From NCBI GenBank assembly GCA_031262285.1, contig JAISHZ010000339.1, forward strand, positions 1-5,451: a DNA stretch of 5,451 nt. Reading direction: 5' to 3'. The position numbers were made by a program, and so were the translations under genes. The DNA is from Lachnospiraceae bacterium (GTDB lineage Bacteria; Bacillota_A; Clostridia; Lachnospirales; Lachnospiraceae). Position 1 is the stretch's first letter. Each line of letters begins with the position of its first letter. The notes under the pieces are model-generated. The model did no database searches. It worked only from the letters and a program-made list of their open reading frames with translations, and was not told the origin of the DNA. Below are positions 1 to 5,451 of the stretch, one piece after another.

Positions 1-1046
1 TCCTGTATGTGTCGTGCCAACGCTTGAATCGTCGGATACGCCGATACTCCTGTCGCCAAGGAAATCGTCTTGGGTGCAGGAGACTCGACTGACGACGCAG
101 TCTCCTCTTCCAAAGCCTCCTTACACTCCTCCATCAGCAATCGAATCATCCCCACCCCGTTTTCCAATTGCGGATACCCATCATAAGATTCCTGCGTTGG
201 CACCGGCTCTTCTGCCAGTAAATACCACTCGTCGGCAGCGTGGACAAAAGTGCTTCCTGCCGCTTCTCGCATTTGCTCCTGCCATTTACCGATGATCGTA
301 AGGACTTTTTGGGCATCTTCTTTGGTAAAGGGTGACAAAGGATACAGCTTTTCCCGAAAACGCGTGAGTCCCACCGGCACGATTGACACACTTCCCATCA
401 CCGGATAAAATCGGGTCAGTTCGCGGATCGTATGCTCCAAATGGTCTCCATCATTGATCCCCTTGCACAATACGATCTGCCCATTCATTGGAATCTTCGC
501 TTCCAAAAAACGGTTCATGATCGCAAGTGCTTCTCCCGCATGAGGATTTCGCAGCATCGTACATCGCAACTGTGGATCCATCGTGTGTATGGAAATCTGT
601 ATCGGTGATAGTCGATATGCTATGATTCTCTCTACGTCCGCATCCGAAAGATTGGTCAGTGTAATATAATTTCCCTGCAAAAACGACAACCGCGAGTCAT
701 CATCTTTAAAATATAACGCTTCGCGCATTCCTTGGGGCAATTGATCCACAAAGCAAAAAATACACCCATTGATACATCTCTTATACCCATCCATCAACCC
801 TGTTTCGAACAACAATCCCGGATCTTCATCTTCTTCTTTTTCGATTTCTAATTCCCATTCTTCATCATTCTCTTTTCGAACCAACAATGTCACCCATTCA
901 CTCTGCATCCGATATTGATAATCAAAAACATCTTGCAACAACTCCCCATCCACACGCAGCAACCAATCCCCCGCCTCTATCCCCAACTCGTGCGCAATAC
1001 TACCTTCTTTGACTCCAATGATACGGTGACCCTCTATGTGCTTCAC
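1..1046 (-). CDS. DUF512 family protein (PDZ-like domain plus radical-SAM-like CX3CX2C motif), 3' end beyond window
   Basis: I read this frame by hand on the minus strand; it is open from a GTG at 1046 to the window edge (348 codons, no stop), so the C-terminus is missing. Residues about 6-68 look like a small PDZ-type domain (GVKEGSIAHELGIEAGD, then LLRVDGELL). An acidic linker (about 59-75) follows, then CINGCIFCF at 91-99, which gives the CX3CX2C spacing of a 4Fe-4S radical SAM site (C91, C95, C98). KDDDSRLSFLQGNYITLTNL (114-133), ISIHTMDP and LRNPHAG are hallmarks of the DUF512 family. From family knowledge these are predicted Fe-S oxidoreductases related to NifB/MoaA, about 430-450 residues long, with no established reaction, so roughly 85-100 residues are lost here. 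The start is fixed by GGAAGGAG five bases upstream; the overlapping ATG at 1048 is followed at once by TGA. In many Clostridia this gene lies next to the GTPase gene der, so der could lie beyond the left edge (inference). The family assignment is firm; the function is unknown. Confidence 0.93.
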   Translation of the reverse strand, partial: MKHIEGHRIIGVKEGSIAHELGIEAGDWLLRVDGELLQDVFDYQYRMQSEWVTLLVRKENDEEWELEIEKEEDEDPGLLFETGLMDGYKRCINGCIFCFVDQLPQGMREALYFKDDDSRLSFLQGNYITLTNLSDADVERIIAYRLSPIQISIHTMDPQLRCTMLRNPHAGEALAIMNRFLEAKIPMNGQIVLCKGINDGDHLEHTIRELTRFYPVMGSVSIVPVGLTRFREKLYPLSPFTKEDAQKVLTIIGKWQEQMREAAGSTFVHAADEWYLLAEEPVPTQESYDGYPQLENGVGMIRLLMEECKEALEEETASSVESPAPKTISLATGVSAYPTIQALARHIQ

Positions 1047-1051
1047 ATATA

Positions 1052-1059
1052 CTCCTTCC
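1052..1059 (-). promoter_or_regulatory. Ribosome binding site of the DUF512 gene
   Basis: GGAAGGAG on the minus strand, five bases (TATAT) before the GTG start at 1046. It decides the start: the only other initiator at this spacing, the ATG at 1048-1046, reads ATG-TGA and is a dead end. Confidence 0.8.
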
Positions 1060-1068
1060 CGGTTACAA

Positions 1069-1096
1069 TTCAAAGGTTACTATCTGTTCCTATAAG
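1069..1096 (+). promoter_or_regulatory. Possible upstream promoter for the PRPP synthetase gene
   Basis: TTCAAA (1069-1074, 4 of 6 matches to TTGACA), a 16-bp spacer and TATAAG (1091-1096, 5 of 6 matches to TATAAT). The -10 box lies inside the left part of the palindrome at 1086-1109, so a protein bound there would block it. This is a pattern match by eye only, weaker in context than the proximal candidate at 1137-1165. Confidence 0.3.
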
Positions 1097-1109
1097 CGTA
1101 AATAGGAAC
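1086..1109. repeat. Perfect palindrome in the divergent intergenic region (possible operator)
   Basis: GTTCCTAT (1086-1093) and ATAGGAAC (1102-1109) are exact reverse complements separated by eight bases (AAGCGTAA). The site lies 40 bp upstream of the DUF512 start and about 100 bp upstream of the PRPP synthetase start. It has no T-tract on either side and is not placed as a terminator. The size and symmetry suit binding of a dimeric regulator. It overlaps TATAAG (1091-1096), a possible -10 box for a second rightward promoter. The sequence facts are certain; the operator role is inference. Confidence 0.5.
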
Positions 1110-1136
1110 CGCAACCTGTCCGCTAAGCAATTTCTG

Positions 1137-1165
1137 TTTACAAACTTCACTTCCTGCGGTAAGAT
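1137..1165 (+). promoter_or_regulatory. Candidate sigma-A-type promoter of the PRPP synthetase gene
   Basis: TTTACA (1137-1142, 5 of 6 matches to TTGACA), an exact 17-bp spacer and TAAGAT (1160-1165, 4 of 6 matches to TATAAT). Transcription would start near 1172 and give a leader of about 36 nt, too short for a riboswitch or attenuator, so any control would act at initiation. Found by inspection. Confidence 0.45.
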
Positions 1166-1193
1166 AGACAAGCACTCGTACGCCCAATTGACG

Positions 1194-1200
1194 AAAGGAT
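1194..1200 (+). promoter_or_regulatory. Ribosome binding site of the PRPP synthetase gene
   Basis: AAAGGAT seven bases before the ATG at 1208. This is a moderate Shine-Dalgarno match at proper spacing and supports this ATG as the start, which includes the unusual N-terminal extension. No other in-frame ATG occurs before the conserved domain begins. Confidence 0.6.
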
Positions 1201-1207
1201 ACCTACC

Positions 1208-2482
1208 ATGACAACCACGAATCAAGTCTCTTTGGACAACGTTCCTGTACAACCCAACGCACAGACGACTCCGAACGCCATCCTTCATCATAAACCAAAC
1301 CTCTTGTCTCTTGAAGCAGCTCTGCCGATTGCGCCTCTGAAAATCATCGCTCTTCCTTCCGCGCAACATTTTGCAGAGCGCATTAATTCTTACCTCGTAG
1401 CGTTTCGCAAAAGTCATCACAACAAAAAAGCAAAAGGCGATCCTGCTTTTCATGGCTATATAGAAACCAATTACTTGTCCTATGCCAAAACGCCTCGTTT
1501 CGGCACGGGTGAATCCAAAGCGATCTTGAGCGAATCCGTCAGAGGCAAGGATCTTTTCATTTTGGTAGATGTTTTTAATCATAGTATCACCTATGAAGCA
1601 TTCGGTTTTACCAATCATATGTCCCCGGACGATCATTTCCAAGATTTGAAGCGCGTGATCGCTGCTTGTAACGGCAAAGCCAGACGCGTCAATGTCATTA
1701 TGCCTTATCTCTATGAAGGCAGACAAGATCGTCGCAATGGCAGAGAATCGCTCGACTGTGCGTGCGCGTTGAGAGAATTGACCGAGATGGGTGTCAGTAA
1801 CTTTATTACTTTTGACGCTCACGATCCTCGGGTTCAAAACGCTGCGCCTCTGAAAGGCTTTGACAATTTCATCCCACCCTATCAATTTATCAAGGCACTC
1901 TTAGATTATGAAAAAGAATTGGTCGTTGACAAGAACAACCTAGTCATTATCAGTCCGGACAGGGGCGGTCTGGATCGCGCGATCTACTTTGCCACAGTCC
2001 TTGGCGTAGATGTGGGAATGTTTTATAAACGGCGCAATTATTCCGTTATCATAAAAGGCTCCAATCCCATCGTCGCTCATGAATATCTCGGAGAAAGTGT
2101 GGATGGGAAAGATGTCATTATCATCGACGATATGATTTCCTCCGGCAACAGTATCATCGATACAGCCAGACACTTAAAACGACAAAACGCGCGAAAGGTC
2201 TTTATGTGCTGTACCTTTGGGCTTTTTACGGAGGGGCTTGACGCTTTTGATGCCGCTTATGAAGAGAATCTCTTTCAGCGGATCATCACCACCGATTTGG
2301 CTTACCTTCCGCGTGAACTTTACTCTCGTCCCTATTTTATCGAAGCGCAGATGAGCAAATTTGTCGCTTCCCTTATTGACTTTATGAATCATGATCTTTC
2401 GCTCAACAATGTCATGACCCCTACCGACAAGATTCATGAGATTGTCAATCGATTTAACAATCGATTGGACATCGATCTATGA
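1208..2482 (+). CDS. prs: Ribose-phosphate pyrophosphokinase (PRPP synthetase), long Clostridia-type form
   Basis: The family makes PRPP and AMP from ribose 5-phosphate and ATP in the cytoplasm, feeding purine, pyrimidine, histidine, tryptophan and NAD synthesis. Of the 424 residues, about 42 onward (APLKIIAL) belong to the enzyme. Visible motifs in order: GRQDRRNGRES around R172-S181 (counterpart of the ARQDRK region), FDAHDPRVQN at 202-211 (the DLH-type segment), SPDRGGLDRA at 249-258, YKRRN with K274-R275-R276 (flexible-loop Lys/Arg), and the PRPP-binding loop DVIIIDDMISSGNS at 302-315. All core catalytic motifs appear present, so activity is likely. It is far longer than the classical enzyme (about 315 residues) and matches the 380-400 residue variant I know from Lachnospiraceae. 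Residues 1-41, rich in N, P, T and Q, are an extra, probably disordered, extension. A second, classical prs may exist elsewhere in such genomes, so this copy could be a paralogue. It is divergent from the DUF512 gene and convergent with the kinase gene. Confidence 0.9.
   Translation: MTTTNQVSLDNVPVQPNAQTTPNAILHHKPNLLSLEAALPIAPLKIIALPSAQHFAERINSYLVAFRKSHHNKKAKGDPAFHGYIETNYLSYAKTPRFGTGESKAILSESVRGKDLFILVDVFNHSITYEAFGFTNHMSPDDHFQDLKRVIAACNGKARRVNVIMPYLYEGRQDRRNGRESLDCACALRELTEMGVSNFITFDAHDPRVQNAAPLKGFDNFIPPYQFIKALLDYEKELVVDKNNLVIISPDRGGLDRAIYFATVLGVDVGMFYKRRNYSVIIKGSNPIVAHEYLGESVDGKDVIIIDDMISSGNSIIDTARHLKRQNARKVFMCCTFGLFTEGLDAFDAAYEENLFQRIITTDLAYLPRELYSRPYFIEAQMSKFVASLIDFMNHDLSLNNVMTPTDKIHEIVNRFNNRLDIDL
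2446..2467. repeat. Inverted repeat (9-bp stem, 4-nt loop) at the 3' end of the PRPP synthetase gene
   Basis: CAATCGATT (2446-2454), loop TAAC, AATCGATTG (2459-2467) form a perfect hairpin inside the last codons of the gene, encoding part of VNRFNNRLD. The two AATCGATT copies are also a direct repeat with 12-bp offset. The stem is AT-rich (three G-C pairs), and the nearest T run (2486-2490) begins 18 bases after the stem, so it is at best a poor intrinsic terminator. No better terminator is present in the 18 bp between the convergent genes. Confidence 0.45.
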
Positions 2483-2513
2483 ACATTTTTATGAACATTC
2501 TTATGAACGAATC
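2478..2513. repeat. 12-bp tandem repeat, about 2.6 copies, spanning both convergent stop codons
   Basis: TATGAACATTTT (2478-2489), TATGAACATTCT (2490-2501) and TATGAACGAATC (2502-2513) share TATGAAC at an exact 12-bp period. Because 12 is four codons, each copy repeats the stop in frame: TGA at 2480, 2492 and 2504 for the plus-strand gene, and TAA, TAA, TAG for the kinase reading the other way (first stop at 2503-2501, further ones at 2491 and 2479). The array forms the entire 18-bp gap and both gene ends. Confidence 0.7.
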
Positions 2514-5176
2514 GGAAACCGGATCAACACCTTGAACAAATCGCCGTCCGTCTCTATGGAGAAACTCCCTCCCTGTGCCCTAACAAGGCTTTTGGCAATG
2601 GAAAGCCCCAGTCCGCTCCCTTCCGTGGTGCGGGCTTCGTCCCCTCGCACAAACCGTTCCGTAAACTCTTCTTCTGTCATATTCAGCGGTAAGTCAGAAA
2701 TATTCTTCAGACTTGTCGTGATCTGATCCGCTTCCTTCGTGATATCCAAGTACACTCGCGTATATGGCATGGCATATTTGCATACATTCTGAAAAAGGTT
2801 CTCCACAACGCGCCATAGTTTGTTGGCATCTGCCACGATCATCATTGGTTCTTCATTTGGGGTAAACATCAAATGCAAATGTGATTCTTCCATCTTCTCA
2901 GAAAATTCACCGATTGCTTGTAATAAAAGCAAAGAAAGATCCATTTCTTTGTAATCATATACAATATTTCCGGAAGTGATTTTGGAAGCTTCCAGTAAAT
3001 CGTCTGTCAATTGTTTGAGTCTTTGTGATTTTGCATCCAATATCTCCAAATATCCTTTAACCGGTTCTTCAAACTGCTGTTCTCTTTTGATCAATCCCAC
3101 ATAATTAATGATAGAAGTCAAAGGTGTCCTAATATCGTGTGAAACATTTGTAATTAATTCTGTTTTGAGACGTTCATCTTTCATACTCGTCTCAACCGCT
3201 CTACGAATGCCTTCGCCAATCCGATTGACGCTTTTGACCAATTCTTTGTTTTCCCCTTTAAATTTCTCCGGATCCAGCTGTTGATTGACATCTCCTTCTC
3301 GAATCTGCACGATCGTACGCATGATATTTTTGCGCTGCGCGGCATTGCTCATCAGCACATATGCGCAGTAACAGTCACACACGATCAATACCACGACAAC
3401 AGCGACCTGAAACAGCATATCTAGCGTCCGTTCGCTTCCTACAGTCGAAATCAAAAGATAGAATCCGCCGAAATTCAACGCCAAAAAAAGAAGATAGGGA
3501 ATAAAGATTCGAATGGTTCTGTTTTTATTGGTGATCACGATACGATTGACATCGCGAATTCGTTGCACAAGCCAACGACATATCTTCCCGATGGAACTGG
3601 TTTTCCACAGACTTTTGGCAAAAAAACGCTCCACCAAGTTGTACCACATACTCAAAATCGTAACGCTCAAGAAAAATCCTACGACGCCCATCACAAAAAC
3701 GATCAAATACATACGTTGTGATGGAAATGAATATGAATAGAACCAGTTTTTCCATAGGTCGTACCAAAAAAGCCATGACAACAGCGTGACGATCGCTCCT
3801 GCTGCGAAATACCACTCGATACTGATCACATTTATCCCCGTCTGCGTGCCAACGGCACGTGTATCAATCAAATCGTTTGAAAGCTCTCTTACTTTCAAAC
3901 TTTTACCGGAGACAGAAGGATCTACGCTTGCCAATTGGCAGCCTCTGCGTTTGGCACATAAGGTACGATAGATTACCAACGCTCCCCATCCAAATACCAA
4001 GACACAAGCAAAAATCAAGATTTCTTCTCGGTATTTCAAAAAATCGTACGCTCCCATTGCATCAAAGAGCGAGTTCTTTTCTAAAGGATAGGACAATGCC
4101 GCACCTACCCAAAAGCGGGAATCCTCCCCAAAATCATAGCCGGATTCCAATATTGCGCTATATAGGTATTCTTGATACACATCATTTCCGGGCTCTGCCA
4201 AATCATAGAACGAGCAGCGTGCATAAAAGCCTAAGTTGGAGAAATATTCGTTAATCTCATCCGTACTAAAAGAGATCAGCTCCCCCCTGCGATTCGTGAT
4301 TAACTCATTCCCCAATTGCGCCGCATAAGCAACATTAGAATCTGTTTGGTCAAATTGAATATAACGATGTTTTGTATACAATTCGTATGCTTTTTCGATT
4401 GCAGCCTCTACTGTTGTTTGTAATTCAAAAAAGTCCTCCCAATTGTCCACTGCTTCGATGAGCGTATCATGCCCCTCTGTGGTAGAAACAGGACAAATAA
4501 GCTTTGAAAATCTGACAGTATCATCATCCGATCCGCTTGTCAAATAACCATCCCAATTTAATTTCCAGGCGATATCGTCAAATACCATATCCACTAATTG
4601 CGACTCACTCTTACTTTTCATCAAATTGGATATGATACTAGCTTCTTCATTACTCTGATCCACAAGGTTTTGATGAAAATAAAGCTGTTTGTCCTCATCA
4701 ATGGAAAAGTGACCAGTTGAGAAAATATCCGGCTCAAAATATTGAATAAACTCTTTTTTGGTCATGATCTCTGATTCCCAAGACAGTTGTGATTCTCTCC
4801 ATGTCAGTAGATCTTTTAGCCGATAAGCTACTGAAACCACATCATCCCTTATTGTTCTTGTACTCTGTACCAAGGACACCACATCCATTTTTTTGGTCCA
4901 GTCCAGTTGGCCTGCGGTCTCCAATTGACTGCGCAATACGATTTCTTCCACAATTTTGTCAATCGCATTTTCAGTCCAGTACAAAAAAGTCTCAGATTCT
5001 TCAAAGGCAGGATCGGTCGTCAAGAAATTCACGCGAACAGTATAATATACATTTGGTTCGTATTGAATTCTCACTTGCATATGAAACATGACATAAGCAA
5101 CTACGATACTCAGTATCGCCAACAGCAAATGCTGTACAAACGCGAGCACATACCAATGCCAACGACGCTGTTCCAT
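2501..5176 (-). CDS. Membrane sensor histidine kinase, six predicted spans, large extracytoplasmic domain (VanS-like core)
   Basis: This is the sensor of a two-component system; it should autophosphorylate and pass the phosphate to the regulator encoded just upstream. From ATG 5176 it has 891 residues: TM1 at about 8-31, an acidic ectodomain at about 32-384 that I cannot place in a known sensor family, TM2 at 385-406, a cytoplasmic loop, TM3 at 455-475, TM4 at 489-511, a second loop, TM5 at 556-578, TM6 at 586-609, a HAMP-like linker at 610-660, HisKA with NVSHDIRTPLTS (phosphoacceptor H680), and HATPase_c with N box ENLFQN (N793, N797) and G2 box GSGLGL (853-858). The usual G1 DxG is replaced by KNIS (near 825-827), which I recall as common in this clostridial subfamily. 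Start choice: AGGAG six bases before ATG 5176 is excellent. An in-frame ATG at 5203 (900 residues) overlaps the regulator's stop as ATGA but has no ribosome binding site. The ligand is unknown. The kinase assignment is firm; the span count comes from reading hydrophobic stretches. Confidence 0.93.
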   Translation of the reverse strand: MEQRRWHWYVLAFVQHLLLAILSIVVAYVMFHMQVRIQYEPNVYYTVRVNFLTTDPAFEESETFLYWTENAIDKIVEEIVLRSQLETAGQLDWTKKMDVVSLVQSTRTIRDDVVSVAYRLKDLLTWRESQLSWESEIMTKKEFIQYFEPDIFSTGHFSIDEDKQLYFHQNLVDQSNEEASIISNLMKSKSESQLVDMVFDDIAWKLNWDGYLTSGSDDDTVRFSKLICPVSTTEGHDTLIEAVDNWEDFFELQTTVEAAIEKAYELYTKHRYIQFDQTDSNVAYAAQLGNELITNRRGELISFSTDEINEYFSNLGFYARCSFYDLAEPGNDVYQEYLYSAILESGYDFGEDSRFWVGAALSYPLEKNSLFDAMGAYDFLKYREEILIFACVLVFGWGALVIYRTLCAKRRGCQLASVDPSVSGKSLKVRELSNDLIDTRAVGTQTGINVISIEWYFAAGAIVTLLSWLFWYDLWKNWFYSYSFPSQRMYLIVFVMGVVGFFLSVTILSMWYNLVERFFAKSLWKTSSIGKICRWLVQRIRDVNRIVITNKNRTIRIFIPYLLFLALNFGGFYLLISTVGSERTLDMLFQVAVVVVLIVCDCYCAYVLMSNAAQRKNIMRTIVQIREGDVNQQLDPEKFKGENKELVKSVNRIGEGIRRAVETSMKDERLKTELITNVSHDIRTPLTSIINYVGLIKREQQFEEPVKGYLEILDAKSQRLKQLTDDLLEASKITSGNIVYDYKEMDLSLLLLQAIGEFSEKMEESHLHLMFTPNEEPMMIVADANKLWRVVENLFQNVCKYAMPYTRVYLDITKEADQITTSLKNISDLPLNMTEEEFTERFVRGDEARTTEGSGLGLSIAKSLVRAQGGSFSIETDGDLFKVLIRFPIRS

Positions 5177-5180
5177 GATC

Positions 5181-5188
5181 CTCTCCTC
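5181..5188 (-). promoter_or_regulatory. Ribosome binding site of the histidine kinase gene
   Basis: GAGGAGAG on the minus strand, with its AGGAG core six bases before ATG 5176. It favours that start over the in-frame ATG at 5203, before which only GGTTATAAATGTGA-type sequence with no purine-rich SD is seen. It lies downstream of the regulator stop, so the kinase can be translated independently on a shared mRNA. Confidence 0.65.
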
Positions 5189-5199
5189 ATATCGTTCAC

Positions 5200-5451
5200 T
5201 CATTCACATTTATAACCGGCACCCCACACCACTCGGAGATATTTGGGATCTTTGGGGTCTATCTCGATTTTTTCACGGATATGGCGGATGTGTACCGCTA
5301 CGGTGTTGACGGTTCCATAAGCACTTTCGTTCCATATACTTTCATAGATTTCACGGATGGATAGCACTTTCCCTTTGTTTTTCAACAACAGCAATATGAT
5401 CTGATATTCTATCGGTGTCAACTTAACCAATTCCCCATCCACCGTCACTTC
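5200..5451 (-). CDS. OmpR/VanR-type response regulator, C-terminal DNA-binding domain only (5' part beyond window)
   Basis: The frame is open to the right edge, so only the last 83 residues are seen; the N-terminal receiver domain with the phosphorylated Asp should lie outside. What is present is a winged-helix Trans_reg_C domain: KLTPIEYQIILLLLKNKGKV (first helix), IREIYESIWNE, the recognition-helix region with NTVAVHIRHIREKIE, and the C-terminal hairpin YLRVVWGAGYKCE. This pattern is typical of VanR-like regulators of Clostridia. The gene stops with TGA at 5202-5200, 23 bp before the preferred kinase start, or overlapping by 4 bp if the kinase starts at 5203. Either way the two form one operon with regulator first. 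The V of TVDGEL is coded GTG but is internal, not a start. The targets are unknown; vancomycin resistance is not implied, as no van ligase genes are visible. Confidence 0.93.
   Translation of the reverse strand, partial: EVTVDGELVKLTPIEYQIILLLLKNKGKVLSIREIYESIWNESAYGTVNTVAVHIRHIREKIEIDPKDPKYLRVVWGAGYKCE

Noticed and set aside
1086..1109. Resemblance of the palindrome to the yeast FRT site (GTTCCTAT...TATAGGAAC)
   Set aside because: FRT has 13-bp arms around an 8-bp core, so its GTTCCTAT and ATAGGAAC blocks are 12 or more bases apart; here they are 8 apart and the outer GAA/TTC bases are missing. No recombinase gene or vector sequence is present, so it is a chance likeness.
1188..1193. TTGACG as a -35 box just before the PRPP synthetase gene
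   Set aside because: The matching -10 would fall inside the coding sequence, and the ribosome binding site sits on top of this position.
1070..1885. Open frame of 271 codons on the minus strand opposite the PRPP synthetase gene
   Set aside because: It lies fully antisense to a gene with clear family motifs, its translation shows no recognisable domain and has shadow-like composition, and it crosses the intergenic promoter region.
3859..4254. Open frame of 131 codons on the plus strand inside the kinase gene
   Set aside because: It is antisense to the membrane and ectodomain part of the kinase, has no ribosome binding site or known motif, and looks like a shadow frame.
5200..5451. Short gene starting at GTG 5448 (82 residues)
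   Set aside because: The frame continues upstream to the window edge and the protein is the C-terminal half of a two-domain regulator, so that GTG is an internal valine.
2501..5451. True vanRS vancomycin-resistance locus
   Set aside because: The similarity is only to the broad VanR/VanS-like family; the sensor architecture differs strongly from VanS and no van ligase, dehydrogenase or dipeptidase gene is in the window.

Overview
The window looks like chromosomal DNA from a low-to-moderate GC Firmicute of the Clostridia, most probably Lachnospiraceae or a close relative. The evidence is the company of three protein types: a DUF512 radical-SAM-like protein, the long Clostridia-type PRPP synthetase (over 380 residues instead of about 315), and a VanR/VanS-like two-component pair with a multi-span sensor kinase. 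Strong GGAGG-type ribosome binding sites fit this. No RNA gene, CRISPR array, insertion sequence or phage gene is visible.

Layout from left to right. Positions 1-1046 (minus) hold a DUF512 protein (PDZ-like N-terminus, CX3CX2C cluster motif), complete at its N-terminus and cut off at the left edge. Positions 1047-1207 are a divergent intergenic region with ribosome binding sites for both flanking genes, candidate promoters for the rightward gene, and a perfect 8-bp-arm palindrome in the middle. Positions 1208-2482 (plus) encode a 424-residue ribose-phosphate pyrophosphokinase family protein. It runs convergently into a large sensor histidine kinase (minus, about 2501-5176) with only 18 bp between the two stop codons. 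That junction consists of a 12-bp tandem repeat that gives repeated in-frame stops on both strands. The kinase follows directly on an OmpR/VanR-type response regulator, of which only the DNA-binding domain is in the window (5200-5451, minus).

Functionally there are three independent units: a conserved but poorly understood radical-SAM-like protein, a nucleotide-precursor enzyme (PRPP supply), and a two-component signalling operon. The kinase is the least ordinary part. It has an acidic extracytoplasmic domain of about 350 residues that I cannot assign to a known sensor family, then five more membrane spans before the kinase core. I found no convincing new multi-gene system. The points most worth checking are the kinase ectodomain, the intergenic palindrome and the repeat-built convergent junction.
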